From an uncultured Candidatus Competibacteraceae bacterium (GTDB lineage: Bacteria; Pseudomonadota; Gammaproteobacteria; Competibacterales; Competibacteraceae): a stretch of DNA of 53,469 nucleotides. The DNA lies in contig CAIRMO010000113.1 in the NCBI GenBank assembly GCA_903879705.1, positions 1-53,469 of the forward strand, written 5' to 3'. Position numbers and translations under genes: made by a program. Shown piece by piece: positions 1 to 9,235 of the stretch (positions are counted from its first letter, which is position 1; the number at the start of each line of letters is the position of its first letter). The notes under the pieces are model-generated. The model ran no database searches. It was not told the origin of the DNA and was given only the letters and a program-made list of their open reading frames with translations.

Positions 1-504
1 CCTTATCCAAGGAGGGGATAAAACCAGCACGGTACATCGCTTTTTCCCCTCCTTGAGTAAGGAGGGGTGGCCCCGTCAGGGGCCGGGGTGGTTCGCTCCT
101 CAGCGAGGGGAAATTCCACAACTCCAACCGGATGGCTATACGAACCTGGGGCGGACAAGCGCAATTAGCATCTTTATACCGTTCCGCTCTGTACATGACA
201 AAATCACGCGGTGGACTGTATCGGGCTGAAGCGACTGGTGTGGTAATTCAATTCGGTATTCGCTAGACCCGATCAGGCATCACACGCTCCGCTTGAGTGG
301 ATGCGCGATGAGGATCGCGCCCGCTTTGAACGGCTTGCTGATTACGGATTCTGACAGAATTTCGCCCGGCATCTGCACGACAACTATTTGATTTATTTGG
401 GAGTTTACCGCAAAGCCAGAAAGGTCTACACTGTTGCCGGACAAGCACCGTCTAACGGAGACGCCGCCTGGCGTCCTCCGCGTCATCCCCCCACGAGCGC
501 GACA
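1..504. other. Intergenic region with palindromic repeats, upstream of sthA
   Basis: No convincing gene lies in the first 504 bases. Positions 46-67 form a 22-bp palindrome built on CCCCTCC/GGAGGGG, followed at 69-84 by a second hairpin (GGCCCC/GGGGCC). Together they look like one dispersed intergenic repeat unit. Positions 187-203 (CTCTGTACATGACAAAA) match the terminal inverted repeat of the element at 37327-37445. A short open frame at 247-354 ends in a peptide rich in Asp, Arg and Glu that I do not recognise; it may be gene debris. The sthA promoter should lie in the last 150 bases but no clear -35/-10 pair stands out. Confidence 0.5.
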
Positions 505-1908
505 ATGAACGACCAAAAATACGATGTCATCGTGATTGGCACCGGCCCAGGAGGAGAAGGGGCTGCCATGAAAGCCGCCAAGGAAGGAAAAACCGTGGCG
601 GTGATCGAGAAACACCATCTGGTTGGCGGCGGCTGCACCCACTGGGGCACCATTCCCTCTAAAGCCCTGCGCCATTCCATCAACCGGATGCTGGAATTCA
701 ATACCAGCCCGGCATTCCGCAACGCGCTCGGTCACGCCCTGAAGCTGTCCTATCCCGAACTGCTGCGCTCCGCCGAATCGGTGATCGCCCGTCAGACCGC
801 CATGCGTCGGGATTTCTACGAGCGCAACCGGGTCCGGCTTTATCACGGCCACGCCAAATTCCTCGATGTCCATACCCTTGAAGTCCGCACCGGCACCAGT
901 ATCGAACTGTCCACGCTGACCGCCGACGCTTTCGTTATCGCTTCGGGCTCGCACCCCTTTCGGCCCCACGACCTTGATTTCAACCACCCGTGCATTTTCG
1001 ATAGCGACACCATCCTCAGCATGACCGCTACCCCGCGCTCAATTCTGATCTATGGCGCGGGCGTGATCGGCTGTGAATATGCCAGCATCTTCCGCAACAT
1101 GGGTTGCAAGGTGGATCTGGTCGACACCCGCTCCCAGTTACTATCTTTCCTCGACGACGAGATCGCCCACGCGCTGAGCTATCACCTGCGCGATCAGGGG
1201 GTGATGATCCGCCACAATGAGGACTATCAGGGGGTTGAAGGTCTGCCCGATGGCATGGCGATGTCGTTCAAGTCCGGCAAGCGGATCAAGGCCGATGTGC
1301 TGCTGTGGGCCAATGGCCGCACCGGCAATACCGCCAACATGGGGCTGGAGGAACTGGGCATCACCCCGAACAATCGCGGTCAGCTCAAAGTGGATGAGAA
1401 CTACTGCACCGCCCTGCCGCATATCTACGCCGTAGGCGATGTGATCGGCTATCCCAGTCTGGCCAGCGCCGCTTATGATCAAGGCCGGTTCGCCGCCACC
1501 CATCTGATTCACGGCAGTTGCGACCATCACCTGATCGATTACATCCCGACCGGCATCTACACCTCCCCGGAGATCAGTTCAGTCGGACGCACCGAGCGCG
1601 AATTGACCGAGGCGCGGGTGCCTTATGAGGTCGGCCACGCCTATTTCAAGAGCCTGGCCCGCGCCCAGATCACGGGCCGCACCGTGGGAATTCTCAAACT
1701 GCTGTTCCATCGCGACACCCTGGAAATTCTGGGCATCCACTGCTTTGGCGACCAGGCGGCGGAAATCGTCCACATCGGCCAGGCGATCATGGCCCAGCGG
1801 GGCGAAGCCAATACCATTCAATACTTCGTTAATACCACCTTCAATTATCCGACCATGGCCGAAGCGTACCGGGTTGCGGCCCTTAACGGTCTGAACCGGC
1901 TGGCCTGA
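505..1908 (+). CDS. sthA: Si-specific NAD(P)+ transhydrogenase (soluble pyridine nucleotide transhydrogenase)
   Basis: A cytoplasmic FAD flavoprotein that moves hydride between NADPH and NAD+, balancing the two pools without a proton gradient. The 467-residue product matches the usual 466-residue length. The N-terminus has the FAD-binding [10 protein letters not shown] motif. [18 protein letters not shown] stretch follows at about residues 45-61; it keeps the single cysteine typical of SthA rather than the CxxxxC disulfide of most relatives. A second GxGxxG ([11 protein letters not shown]) marks the NAD(P) domain, and the dimerisation domain ends in a [18 protein letters not shown] tail. The frame is open for 39 codons upstream, but the ATG at 505 gives the conserved [12 protein letters not shown] start. 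pilU follows after 14 bases and may be co-transcribed. Confidence 0.95.
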   Translation: MNDQKYDVIVIGTGPGGEGAAMKAAKEGKTVAVIEKHHLVGGGCTHWGTIPSKALRHSINRMLEFNTSPAFRNALGHALKLSYPELLRSAESVIARQTAMRRDFYERNRVRLYHGHAKFLDVHTLEVRTGTSIELSTLTADAFVIASGSHPFRPHDLDFNHPCIFDSDTILSMTATPRSILIYGAGVIGCEYASIFRNMGCKVDLVDTRSQLLSFLDDEIAHALSYHLRDQGVMIRHNEDYQGVEGLPDGMAMSFKSGKRIKADVLLWANGRTGNTANMGLEELGITPNNRGQLKVDENYCTALPHIYAVGDVIGYPSLASAAYDQGRFAATHLIHGSCDHHLIDYIPTGIYTSPEISSVGRTERELTEARVPYEVGHAYFKSLARAQITGRTVGILKLLFHRDTLEILGIHCFGDQAAEIVHIGQAIMAQRGEANTIQYFVNTTFNYPTMAEAYRVAALNGLNRLA

Positions 1909-1922
1909 AAAGGAAAAAGTGC

Positions 1923-3074
1923 ATGGACATTACCCCCTATCTCAAACTGATGGTCGACAAGAACGCCTCTGACCTGTTCTTTCATGTCGGTGCCCCGGTC
2001 AATATCAAAATCGGCGGCGTAGTGCGCCCCATCGGCAACAAGGTGCTGGGGCCGGGACAGGTGCGTGAGATCGCCTACTCGGTGATGAAAGATGATCAAG
2101 TCAAGGAATTTGAAAGCGAATGGGAACTAAACTTCGCCATTCCCCTGCATGGCGTGGGCCGGTTCCGCTCTAACGTCTTCAGGCAGCGCGGCGAAGTGTC
2201 GATGGTGATCCGCTATATCAAGGGCGATATTCCCCAAGTGGAGGAACTGGGCCTGCCACCCTTGCTGCGGCAGATCATCATGGAAAAACGCGGACTGATC
2301 CTGCTGGTGGGCGCGACCGGTTCCGGCAAATCCACCACTCTGGCGGCGATGATCGACCATCGCAACTCCAGTTCGCCCGGCCACATCATCACCATCGAGG
2401 ACCCGATTGAATTCACCCATCAACACAAAAAATCGGTGATCGCCCAGCGCGAGATCGGCATTGACACCCACGGCTACGAAAACGCTTTGCGGAGCGCGAT
2501 GCGCGAGGCTCCGGACGTGATTCTGGTCGGTGAAGTCCGTGCCCGCGAAGTGATGCGATTTGTGCTGACCTTCGCTGAAACCGGCCATTTAGTGCTGTCC
2601 ACCTTGCATGCCAACAATGCCAACGGCGCTCTGGAACGGGTGGTCAATTTCTTCCCCGAAGACGCCCGGCCGCAATTGCTGATGGATTTGGCGCTGAACC
2701 TGCGGGCGATTATTTCGCAACGGCTGATTCGTTCACTGGACGGCGGGCTGACCCCGGCGGTAGAAGTGCTGCTGAACACCCCCTATATCGCCGACCTGAT
2801 CCAGAAGGGCAAGATCGACTATGTCAAGGATGCGATGGAACAGGCCACCGAGTCCGGGACCATTACCTTCGATCAATCGCTGTTCAAGCTGTACAAGGAA
2901 GGCAAGATTTCCAAGGACGAGGCGATCAAAAACGCGGATTCCAAGAACAATGTCGGTCTGAAAATCCGCCTGTCCGAAGGTTCGGAATCCGGCAGCGCCA
3001 AATCTGCCGGGATGGCTGATCTGGCGATCCACGACGAGGAACAGGACAACCGGGGGCGGATGTTCGGGATGTAG
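1923..3074 (+). CDS. pilU: Type IV pilus retraction ATPase, PilT/PilU family
   Basis: A hexameric secretion-type ATPase at the inner-membrane base of type IV pili that powers or assists pilus retraction. The 383-residue length and the MDITPYLKLMVDKNASDLF start fit PilU (about 382 residues) better than PilT (about 345). The PAS-like N-terminal domain covers residues 1-100, the Walker A GATGSGKSTT lies at 130-139, and the Walker B/Asp-box region reads APDVILVGEVRARE. The AIRSRE-type PilT signature is not present. The C-terminus is a long charged tail from about residue 335. No pilT or other pilus gene is adjacent; the neighbour is sthA, so the location says little about its job. PilU is the best call, PilT-like the alternative. 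Confidence 0.87.
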   Translation: MDITPYLKLMVDKNASDLFFHVGAPVNIKIGGVVRPIGNKVLGPGQVREIAYSVMKDDQVKEFESEWELNFAIPLHGVGRFRSNVFRQRGEVSMVIRYIKGDIPQVEELGLPPLLRQIIMEKRGLILLVGATGSGKSTTLAAMIDHRNSSSPGHIITIEDPIEFTHQHKKSVIAQREIGIDTHGYENALRSAMREAPDVILVGEVRAREVMRFVLTFAETGHLVLSTLHANNANGALERVVNFFPEDARPQLLMDLALNLRAIISQRLIRSLDGGLTPAVEVLLNTPYIADLIQKGKIDYVKDAMEQATESGTITFDQSLFKLYKEGKISKDEAIKNADSKNNVGLKIRLSEGSESGSAKSAGMADLAIHDEEQDNRGRMFGM

Positions 3075-3121
3075 CCCACCTGGGTGAAATGGGCCAACAC
3101 GCTGATAACAGAAGCCTTTCC

Positions 3122-4342
3122 TTATCCCCGGCACTCGATCTTTAACACAAAATCGCAGGCTTCGGCGGCAATGTCCGTAGCGGCACGAGTGTTTCCCGGC
3201 AAGCGGCTCTGGTATTCGATGCCCACCGCTTCCAGAAAGCCCCGCGCCAGCATTCCCTTGATGGCAAAGTTGACGTTCTGTGGTACATCGCCGGTCATCT
3301 CATGCACCCGGACCGCGTTGAGCTTGGAACTGACCACGCCCACCACCGCGCCATCGCCGTCCAGCAACGGCCCGCCGCTGTTGCCGGCCTGAGTCGGAGC
3401 GGTAAATTGCAGGGCGCGAGTGTCATCGCCGGGGCCAATGAGCGAACTCACATTGCCGGTCGTCACTTGCGGCCCGGAACCGAGCAGCCCGCCCAGCGGA
3501 TAGCCCACCACGATCACCGTCTCGCCCAGCCGCGCCTGTGGTCCGTCGCGGAAGCGGGCCATGCCGGGCGGCGGCGGATCGGCCCGCAACAGCGCCAAAT
3601 CGTTGGTGGGATCAGCGAACACCGGTTCCAATCGGCAACGATGGCGGGGCGACCGGGCCAGAATTTCATTGGCACCGTCAATGACATGATGGTTGGTCAG
3701 AATGTAGCCGTCGGGATGAACGCAGAATCCGGTACCGCTGAATGAACCCTTGCCGGCGGATCGATCCGCCTCGCGCCGCCCGTTCGGTCCAGTCAGCGCC
3801 GGAGTTTTTGGGAGCGGTTCTGGCAGGTGTAGCCCAAAATGGGCAGCCAGCGCCGGCAGTCCGGCGGAGAAGCCTTGACCTACTGCCCGGAATTTCCATT
3901 GCCCCTGATGGCGGTACAGTTCGGCCATGATCAGGGCGGTTTCCCCCCGACTGGCCGGCGGCAACGAAAACAGCAATGGCAATTTGCCGGACGGATCGGC
4001 CAGCCAGGCCCGAACTGCGCTGAACACGCCAAAGGTCGTAGCCGGCGCGAAACCCGGCTTGACGGTCAGCACCACCGCAATACGGGCGATCACCTCCGGA
4101 ACAGCGTCCAGGTCGATCCGCAACTCGCCGGGAAACCCGGTAAAAGTGACTGAACCATCGCGGGAGCGCGGCTGCTCGGCGCTGATCAGATCGTCAGCGT
4201 CCCGAACCCGCCCGGCGCTATTCAGCAAGGCAGCGCCGAGTTGGGTTTTAGCGGCGAATTCATCGCTCGGTTCGCCACTGACGCCCACCGCGATCCGCCC
4301 GCCGCCTAGCGGGTGATTCTGTCCCGGCTGGAGTTCTTGCAT
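3122..4342 (-). CDS. TerD-like domain fused to trypsin-like (HtrA-type) serine protease
   Basis: The 406-residue protein has two halves. Residues 1-175 form a TerD-like domain; the diagnostic end reads ETALIMAELYRHQGQWKFRA followed by VGQGFSAGLPALAAHFGLHL, close to the TerD domains at 30.7-34.4 kb. After a Pro/Arg-rich linker (175-200), residues 203-370 are a chymotrypsin-fold protease with a full triad: His219 in LTNHHV, Asp248 in TNDLALL and Ser322 in AGNSGGP. There is no signal peptide, membrane segment or PDZ domain, so it is probably cytoplasmic. Its opening LQPGQN matches the start of the TerA-type protein at 32539. It sits just downstream of bioD on the same strand, 38 bases away. TerD domains bind calcium in known members; a regulated intracellular protease is inferred. 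The substrate is unknown. Confidence 0.85.
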   Translation of the reverse strand: MQELQPGQNHPLGGGRIAVGVSGEPSDEFAAKTQLGAALLNSAGRVRDADDLISAEQPRSRDGSVTFTGFPGELRIDLDAVPEVIARIAVVLTVKPGFAPATTFGVFSAVRAWLADPSGKLPLLFSLPPASRGETALIMAELYRHQGQWKFRAVGQGFSAGLPALAAHFGLHLPEPLPKTPALTGPNGRREADRSAGKGSFSGTGFCVHPDGYILTNHHVIDGANEILARSPRHRCRLEPVFADPTNDLALLRADPPPPGMARFRDGPQARLGETVIVVGYPLGGLLGSGPQVTTGNVSSLIGPGDDTRALQFTAPTQAGNSGGPLLDGDGAVVGVVSSKLNAVRVHEMTGDVPQNVNFAIKGMLARGFLEAVGIEYQSRLPGNTRAATDIAAEACDFVLKIECRG

Positions 4343-4380
4343 GACCGCTTTACCCCGCTATCATCATTGCACCGACGCTT

Positions 4381-5070
4381 TCAAGCATAGGCCGGGCCGG
4401 GGCTAAAATCCGCCAACCGGGACAAATCCAGCGCTACCGCAGCATCCTCAGGATTTAAGTCATAAGGCGTCACGCCCAGCAAGGGCGCATTCAGCCGGCG
4501 TTGCAAAGTCGCCAAATTCGCCTCGAACCGGGCCATCGCCGGATCAATTTGATTGGCGACCCAACCGGCCAGATACAATCCGCGCCGTTCAATGGCCTCA
4601 GCAGTCAGCAAGGCATGATTCAGGCAGCCCAACCGCATTCCAACCACCAACACCACCGGCAACGCTAAAGCCACTGCCAAATCTGCCGTGTCCTGCTGAT
4701 CATCGAGTGGAACCCGGAATCCACCGACCCCCTCTACCCACACTACGTCCGCCAAGGTTTGCAATTGCGCCAACGCCTGCTGAATCAGTGCAATTACAAT
4801 CGGTCGTCCGGCTTCAGCCGCAGCCAGATGCGGGGCAATCGGCGAGTCATAAAGATAGGGATTCACCAGGGCGACCGGCGGTTGAATGGAACTGGCTGCC
4901 AATAATCGCGTGACGTCCTCATTACCACCATCGGCTTCAATCCCTGCCGCAATCGGCTTCATTCCAACCGCACTCAAACCCAATTGCCGGGTGGCATACA
5001 GCAAAGCGCAGGCCACCTGGGTTTTACCCACCCCGGTATCCGTGCCGACAATAAAAAAGGTGCGGTTCAT
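4381..5070 (-). CDS. bioD: ATP-dependent dethiobiotin synthetase
   Basis: Closes the ureido ring of dethiobiotin from 7,8-diaminopelargonate, CO2 and ATP, the next-to-last step of biotin synthesis. The 229-residue protein carries the BioD P-loop FIVGTDTGVGKTQVACALL at residues 6-24, the GMKPIAAG segment that binds substrate, and the EGVGGFRVPL motif near residue 115. It is the last gene of the biotin operon; its ATG overlaps the bioC stop by 4 bases, implying translational coupling. Length is normal for the family (about 225). Confidence 0.96.
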   Translation of the reverse strand: MNRTFFIVGTDTGVGKTQVACALLYATRQLGLSAVGMKPIAAGIEADGGNEDVTRLLAASSIQPPVALVNPYLYDSPIAPHLAAAEAGRPIVIALIQQALAQLQTLADVVWVEGVGGFRVPLDDQQDTADLAVALALPVVLVVGMRLGCLNHALLTAEAIERRGLYLAGWVANQIDPAMARFEANLATLQRRLNAPLLGVTPYDLNPEDAAVALDLSRLADFSPGPAYA

Positions 5071-5906
5071 GGCCGAATCGCGATCAGCCAGACTGCGTCA
5101 TAGGTGAGGGGCAAACCGGCGGGTTCCCGCAATGTCTCATAACGAGCGGTCAATGCGTGCCAAGTGGAACGGCTAAAAGGTGTGGGCCGGCGCTGTTCCA
5201 CTTCGCGGGCACCGACCGCTTTCACACTGCGAAGCAAAGTTCGCAGGTCAGGAAAATAGCGCCGCACTGGTTGCCGGTCCCAGCGCCACACCTCACAGTC
5301 GCTGGCCTGGCACGCGGTCAACAGGTGTTCCGGGGCAGGAATAGTCAGCACATGGCGGTAATCGTCCAAGGTGGCGAAGGCGTGGCGCAATTCAGGAAAG
5401 TTGTTCGCGCCCAAGGTTGCTACTGCCAGCGCTCCGCCAGGTTTTAGCACCCGCCGCGCCTCAGCCAGACAGCGGTGCGGGTCGTTCCATTGCCAGGCCA
5501 GACTCGACCAGTACAGTTCGAAGCACTGATCGGCTACCGGCAAATGCTCAATGTCGGCACAAATCAGCAAGGCCGCGTCCAATTGCGCGCGGGCGGCGAT
5601 CAACATCCGGGGCGCAAAATCAATCATGGTCATTTCAGCGTCCGGCCATTGGAGTTGAAGCTGCTGAGCGCCATAACCGGTGCCACCGCCGGCATCAAGA
5701 ATCGCCTTAGGATTGAGATTGCCGCTGATTTGAATCAGGTGGGCGGCCAGTCGGTCGGACACTTCGCGCTGGACTTCAGCAGCCGTGTCATAAGTGGTCG
5801 CTACCTGATTGAAGGCTTGGCGAATCCGCTGTTTAGCGGGCAGGATGGGGGGAGAATTAAGTATTGGCTGCAAACAGGATGCCTCATTTTTTGAGATAGA
5901 TTTCAA
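5067..5906 (-). CDS. bioC: Malonyl-ACP O-methyltransferase
   Basis: An SAM-dependent methyltransferase that masks malonyl-ACP as its methyl ester so that fatty-acid enzymes can build the pimeloyl chain. Motif I reads ILDAGGGTGYGAQQL near residue 68, preceded by the BioC-type RQAFNQVATTYDTAAEVQ opening. The only start giving the whole frame is a TTG at 5906, three bases after the stop of the methyltransferase gene upstream. This adds about 24 residues before the usual BioC start; an internal TTG at 5873 would remove 11 of them. The odd start suggests that the original translation signal was lost when the R-M cassette entered. The 3' end overlaps bioD by 4 bases. Confidence 0.93.
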   Translation of the reverse strand: MKSISKNEASCLQPILNSPPILPAKQRIRQAFNQVATTYDTAAEVQREVSDRLAAHLIQISGNLNPKAILDAGGGTGYGAQQLQLQWPDAEMTMIDFAPRMLIAARAQLDAALLICADIEHLPVADQCFELYWSSLAWQWNDPHRCLAEARRVLKPGGALAVATLGANNFPELRHAFATLDDYRHVLTIPAPEHLLTACQASDCEVWRWDRQPVRRYFPDLRTLLRSVKAVGAREVEQRRPTPFSRSTWHALTARYETLREPAGLPLTYDAVWLIAIRP

Positions 5907-5909
5907 CCA

Positions 5910-7145
5910 TTACCATTGAGCAACAACATCAAACTCAAGCAAATTTTTATTTGAATTACGCTTGCGAATTGCCCGACACTCTATGTTATGAAATCCTAAT
6001 TCCATCAGCATTTCCGCATACAACTGCTCTGTCGAAATCAGAGTCCCATAAAAAGCAGAATTCCCGACGATATAATGTATTTCTGCGCCACTAGCAAGTA
6101 CTGGGGTCAGGCATTGAAAGTGATTCCATATGTCATCAAAATATTTTGCTATATAATTAGCCAGAATAACGCCATTCTTGTTATCCGTATGGACAATTTT
6201 ATCAAGGGCACGAGCCAGTTGATGGCTCTTAAAATAATTTTCCGGGCGTTCCCACCCTATTAAACGACTGGTCGCAATGCCCCAAGTGCCGCCGATAGCT
6301 GTCCAATCCAACTCGCCTGCATCTCGGCCATTTAGCAAAAATCCAAGCCAATACATGTAAGGACGAAGTTCGCGAATATAGGACATCCGGTTCACATAAG
6401 GTGGGGAAGTAATAACCAGATCAAATGGTCCTTCAACTACTTTTGCTGGATTCCTTGCATCGCCAAGGATTACATCGCTTTGCCCTGCTGGATTTTCGCT
6501 AGCGCTATTCAACACAAAACGGACGTTTTCAGAAAAAACACCCGCTCTATCGGTATTAAAATTGATAGCAATCTGGTCATCATTTTTGAACGACATCGAT
6601 TGATGATTAAAAGCAGCATTCGATAACTCAATCAAAGATCGGCAAAATGCAATTAGCAGCAAGGTATGTGCTGTGGAGCATTCTCTGGTCACTTCTGAAA
6701 TGGCAGGAAAAAGCAACTGAAGGAAATGCAGAGATTCTGGATTCCACCATCGTTCTATGTTATGAATCAGCGGAGCGGGCATGGGGTGGATACGCTGGCG
6801 CTTTACTAAATCGAGTGCCGAAGCAGAAGCATGATGCGCTGCAACGATCTCCCCCGGAGAGTAGTGTGCAATTTTTGCCTGTGTTAGCCACACGAGAAAA
6901 GGATTGATTTCTGTTGTGATACCTTCATGCCTGTGATAAGCAGCGATCAGCGCGGTCGTTCCAGTGCCGCAAAATGGATCAAAAATGCGCCGGGTCTGGC
7001 TGTAATCGGCGATCAATTCTTCCACGATCTTGATCGAGTAGGCAGGAGTGAGACGTAACCAGCCGTGTCGCCCGGTTCTTGCGTTGAACTTATAGGTGTA
7101 ATCCGACCGCTGGCGGAGTTGTTCACGCACGGAAACAACTGCCAT
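5910..7145 (-). CDS. Type II DNA methyltransferase (SPPY class)
   Basis: Modification half of a type II restriction-modification pair. The 411-residue protein has the SAM-binding motif DPFCGTGTT at residues 56-64 and the catalytic motif TSPPY at 246-250. SPPY is usual in N4-cytosine enzymes, but N6-adenine cannot be excluded. About 90 residues between 140 and 230 are variable and could hold target recognition. The start at 7145 overlaps the endonuclease stop by one base, and the stop at 5910 lies three bases before bioC. The DNA is visibly poorer in GC than bioC and bioF on either side, a sign of transfer. Target sequence cannot be read from the gene. Confidence 0.88.
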   Translation of the reverse strand: MAVVSVREQLRQRSDYTYKFNARTGRHGWLRLTPAYSIKIVEELIADYSQTRRIFDPFCGTGTTALIAAYHRHEGITTEINPFLVWLTQAKIAHYSPGEIVAAHHASASALDLVKRQRIHPMPAPLIHNIERWWNPESLHFLQLLFPAISEVTRECSTAHTLLLIAFCRSLIELSNAAFNHQSMSFKNDDQIAINFNTDRAGVFSENVRFVLNSASENPAGQSDVILGDARNPAKVVEGPFDLVITSPPYVNRMSYIRELRPYMYWLGFLLNGRDAGELDWTAIGGTWGIATSRLIGWERPENYFKSHQLARALDKIVHTDNKNGVILANYIAKYFDDIWNHFQCLTPVLASGAEIHYIVGNSAFYGTLISTEQLYAEMLMELGFHNIECRAIRKRNSNKNLLEFDVVAQW

Positions 7146-7960
7146 TACTTTGACTCCGGTGTTAGTAATGCTTCAAGTACATTAGCTATTTCTATCCGAA
7201 GGGTTTTACGGTTTCGATTAAAAAATGCAGCAAGGTCATATCCAATAACCTCACGCATAAAATCATAGGTAGAAATCAGTGGATCATTTGCGCCCTCAAT
7301 GCCGGTAATGACCGCCCATTTTTCAGTCCGGTAGCGCAGCAAAACATCGCTATCGATCTGGGCAGACAAGATGGTAGCGCAAGGGAAATAAGCTTTGGTG
7401 TACGCTGTTGCCGCATTGGCAATATCAGCATTCTGACGCTTCGAATCCTTACTCTTATAACCTTGTCGAACTTCAAAGATGGTGCCGTTTAGCATTGAAA
7501 ATACACGCGGGTCTACACCGATAGATTCGGCAGAATCTTTCATCCATGCGTGGAAACGGATACGTTTTACCTCATCGGCAATCTTATCAAGTGGAACACG
7601 GCCATCGAGATACAGAGTCCGTGTTTTTCCGGTTGAGAGTGGAATGGTGTAAGACCACGTTACATCAGCTTCGGACAAGCCAAGAGCGTCTTTGATAACG
7701 GTTCGGAAGAGCTTTTCGCAGCCAATACCAATCTGTCTATAAATGCTGGTCATTCCACCTGCCGCCTTATGGGCAGCGTACATCATCGGATGGTCGAGGC
7801 CAAACCAGTTATAGAATGGGTCACTTTGATAAAGCGTTTGGAATTGGGCTAGAGTTAATCCATCACCCTTTGAGCCTTGACCAAATTTTGGTTTGTATTT
7901 GGCGCAGACCCTGATCGGTTCCAAGACGAGATCAAGGTATGCAGCGTCGTTTGGATTCAA
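7145..7960 (-). CDS. Type II restriction endonuclease, partner of adjacent methyltransferase
   Basis: The 271-residue protein is read as the endonuclease because of its place directly before the methyltransferase and its central motif. Residues 159-180 contain GTIFEVRQGYKSKDSKRQNA; Glu163 and Lys169, with Asp119 or Asp150 as possible partners, could form a PD-(D/E)xK-like site. The family looks like the TdeIII (GGNCC) group from memory, but this is uncertain. The start is a TTG at 7960 whose TG forms part of the bioF stop (TTGA overlap); the first internal ATG is 58 codons in and would cut the conserved N-terminus. Composition is AT-rich compared with bioF, matching the methyltransferase and indicating one transferred cassette. 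Confidence 0.77.
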   Translation of the reverse strand: MNPNDAAYLDLVLEPIRVCAKYKPKFGQGSKGDGLTLAQFQTLYQSDPFYNWFGLDHPMMYAAHKAAGGMTSIYRQIGIGCEKLFRTVIKDALGLSEADVTWSYTIPLSTGKTRTLYLDGRVPLDKIADEVKRIRFHAWMKDSAESIGVDPRVFSMLNGTIFEVRQGYKSKDSKRQNADIANAATAYTKAYFPCATILSAQIDSDVLLRYRTEKWAVITGIEGANDPLISTYDFMREVIGYDLAAFFNRNRKTLRIEIANVLEALLTPESK

Positions 7961-9153
7961 TGGAAAGACTCCGATGGATTAGCGAGTGATGCAGTGGAAT
8001 CAGCACATTCTCTGAGCGCCTGAATCAGTCTGTCAACCTGCGCCTCGCTATGCGCCGCCGACAGCGAAATCCGCAACCGGGCGCTCCCCATCGGCACGGT
8101 CGGCGGACGAATGGCTGGAACCCACAATCCGCGCTCAAACAATTGTCCGGCCAAGTGTACCGCGGCGTCATTCCCGCCAATCAGCAACGGTTGAATGGCG
8201 GTAGGCGAAGCTAATAATCGCTGTGGCAAGTCGCTTAATCCAGCTTGTAATCGGGCAATCAAACGGTATAAATGCGCCCGCCGTTCATCGCCATTAGCGA
8301 TCAGCTCCAGACTGGCGATCAAGGCTGCGGCAATGATGGGACTGGAGGCGGTAGTAAAAATGTAGGACCGCGCTCGCTGCATCAGCCATTCTATTACCCG
8401 CCGATCACCGGCGACAAACGCCCCGGATACGCCCGCCGCCTTGCCCAAAGTACCCATCAGAATCAGGCGTGGCGATGGTGGGAGGCCAAAATGCGCCAGA
8501 CTGCCGCGCCCGCCCGGACCGAGGACGCCGAAGCCGTGGGCGTCATCCACCACCAGCCAGGTGTCGTAGCGTTCCGCCAGCTCAAACAGTTCCGGCAGCG
8601 GCGCTAGATTGCCGTCCATGCTGAATACCGCATCAGTGAGAATCAGCTTGCGCTTGGCGGAACTCTGCGCCAGCCGGCGGGCGAGCGTTTCCACATCGCC
8701 ATGCGGATAGCGGATATGTTCGGCGCGAGCCAGTTGCGCGGCGTCAATCAATGAGGCGTGATTGAGTTTGTCGGCGAAAATGGCGTCATTGCGCTCCACC
8801 AGAGTGGGAGCAATCGCCAGATTCGCCATGTAGCCGGTGGTGAAATACAGCGCTCGCTCTCGGCCAAGGAACGATGCCAGCCGCTCCTCCAGTTCAGCAT
8901 GAGGCCGTAAATGGCCGCTGACCATATGCGATGCGCCACTACCGATGCCCCATTGTTCCGCTGCGTCCCGCGCTGCGGCAATCAGGGCCGGATGATTGGC
9001 TAGGCCGAGATAGTCGTTGCTGCAAAAGGCAATGAGCCGCTGACCATCGATTACCGCTTCCGGGCCACAGGGCGCGTCCAACGTCCGACGCCGACGCAAT
9101 AAACCGTCATTCGCTAATTGGGCCAGGCCGGTTTCCAACTCATCCCAAATCAT
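7957..9153 (-). CDS. bioF: 8-amino-7-oxononanoate synthase
   Basis: A PLP enzyme that condenses pimeloyl-ACP with alanine to give KAPA. The 398-residue protein has the SNDYLG motif near residue 45, the GSGASHMVSGH loop, the VDDAHGFGVLG motif and the PLP lysine in GTLGKAAG near residue 240. It is about 14 residues longer than E. coli BioF (384); the extra Ser-rich tail lies where the endonuclease gene joins, so the original stop may have been altered by the insertion. It is preceded by 82 bases of non-coding DNA after mod and has no strong ribosome site, so it may depend on coupling or a local promoter. Confidence 0.96.
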   Translation of the reverse strand: MIWDELETGLAQLANDGLLRRRRTLDAPCGPEAVIDGQRLIAFCSNDYLGLANHPALIAAARDAAEQWGIGSGASHMVSGHLRPHAELEERLASFLGRERALYFTTGYMANLAIAPTLVERNDAIFADKLNHASLIDAAQLARAEHIRYPHGDVETLARRLAQSSAKRKLILTDAVFSMDGNLAPLPELFELAERYDTWLVVDDAHGFGVLGPGGRGSLAHFGLPPSPRLILMGTLGKAAGVSGAFVAGDRRVIEWLMQRARSYIFTTASSPIIAAALIASLELIANGDERRAHLYRLIARLQAGLSDLPQRLLASPTAIQPLLIGGNDAAVHLAGQLFERGLWVPAIRPPTVPMGSARLRISLSAAHSEAQVDRLIQALRECADSTASLANPSESFH

Positions 9154-9235
9154 TTTTTTGAGGCCAGTAGTTAAAGTAAAGGTTAAAACAGGCCGGTTAT
9201 TATCAGCCCGTTATTTCACAGTCTCACCGCAATTT

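Noticed and set aside
280-987. A 235-codon frame antisense to sthA
   Set aside because: No ribosome site or family pattern, and it overlaps the conserved FAD-binding region of sthA.
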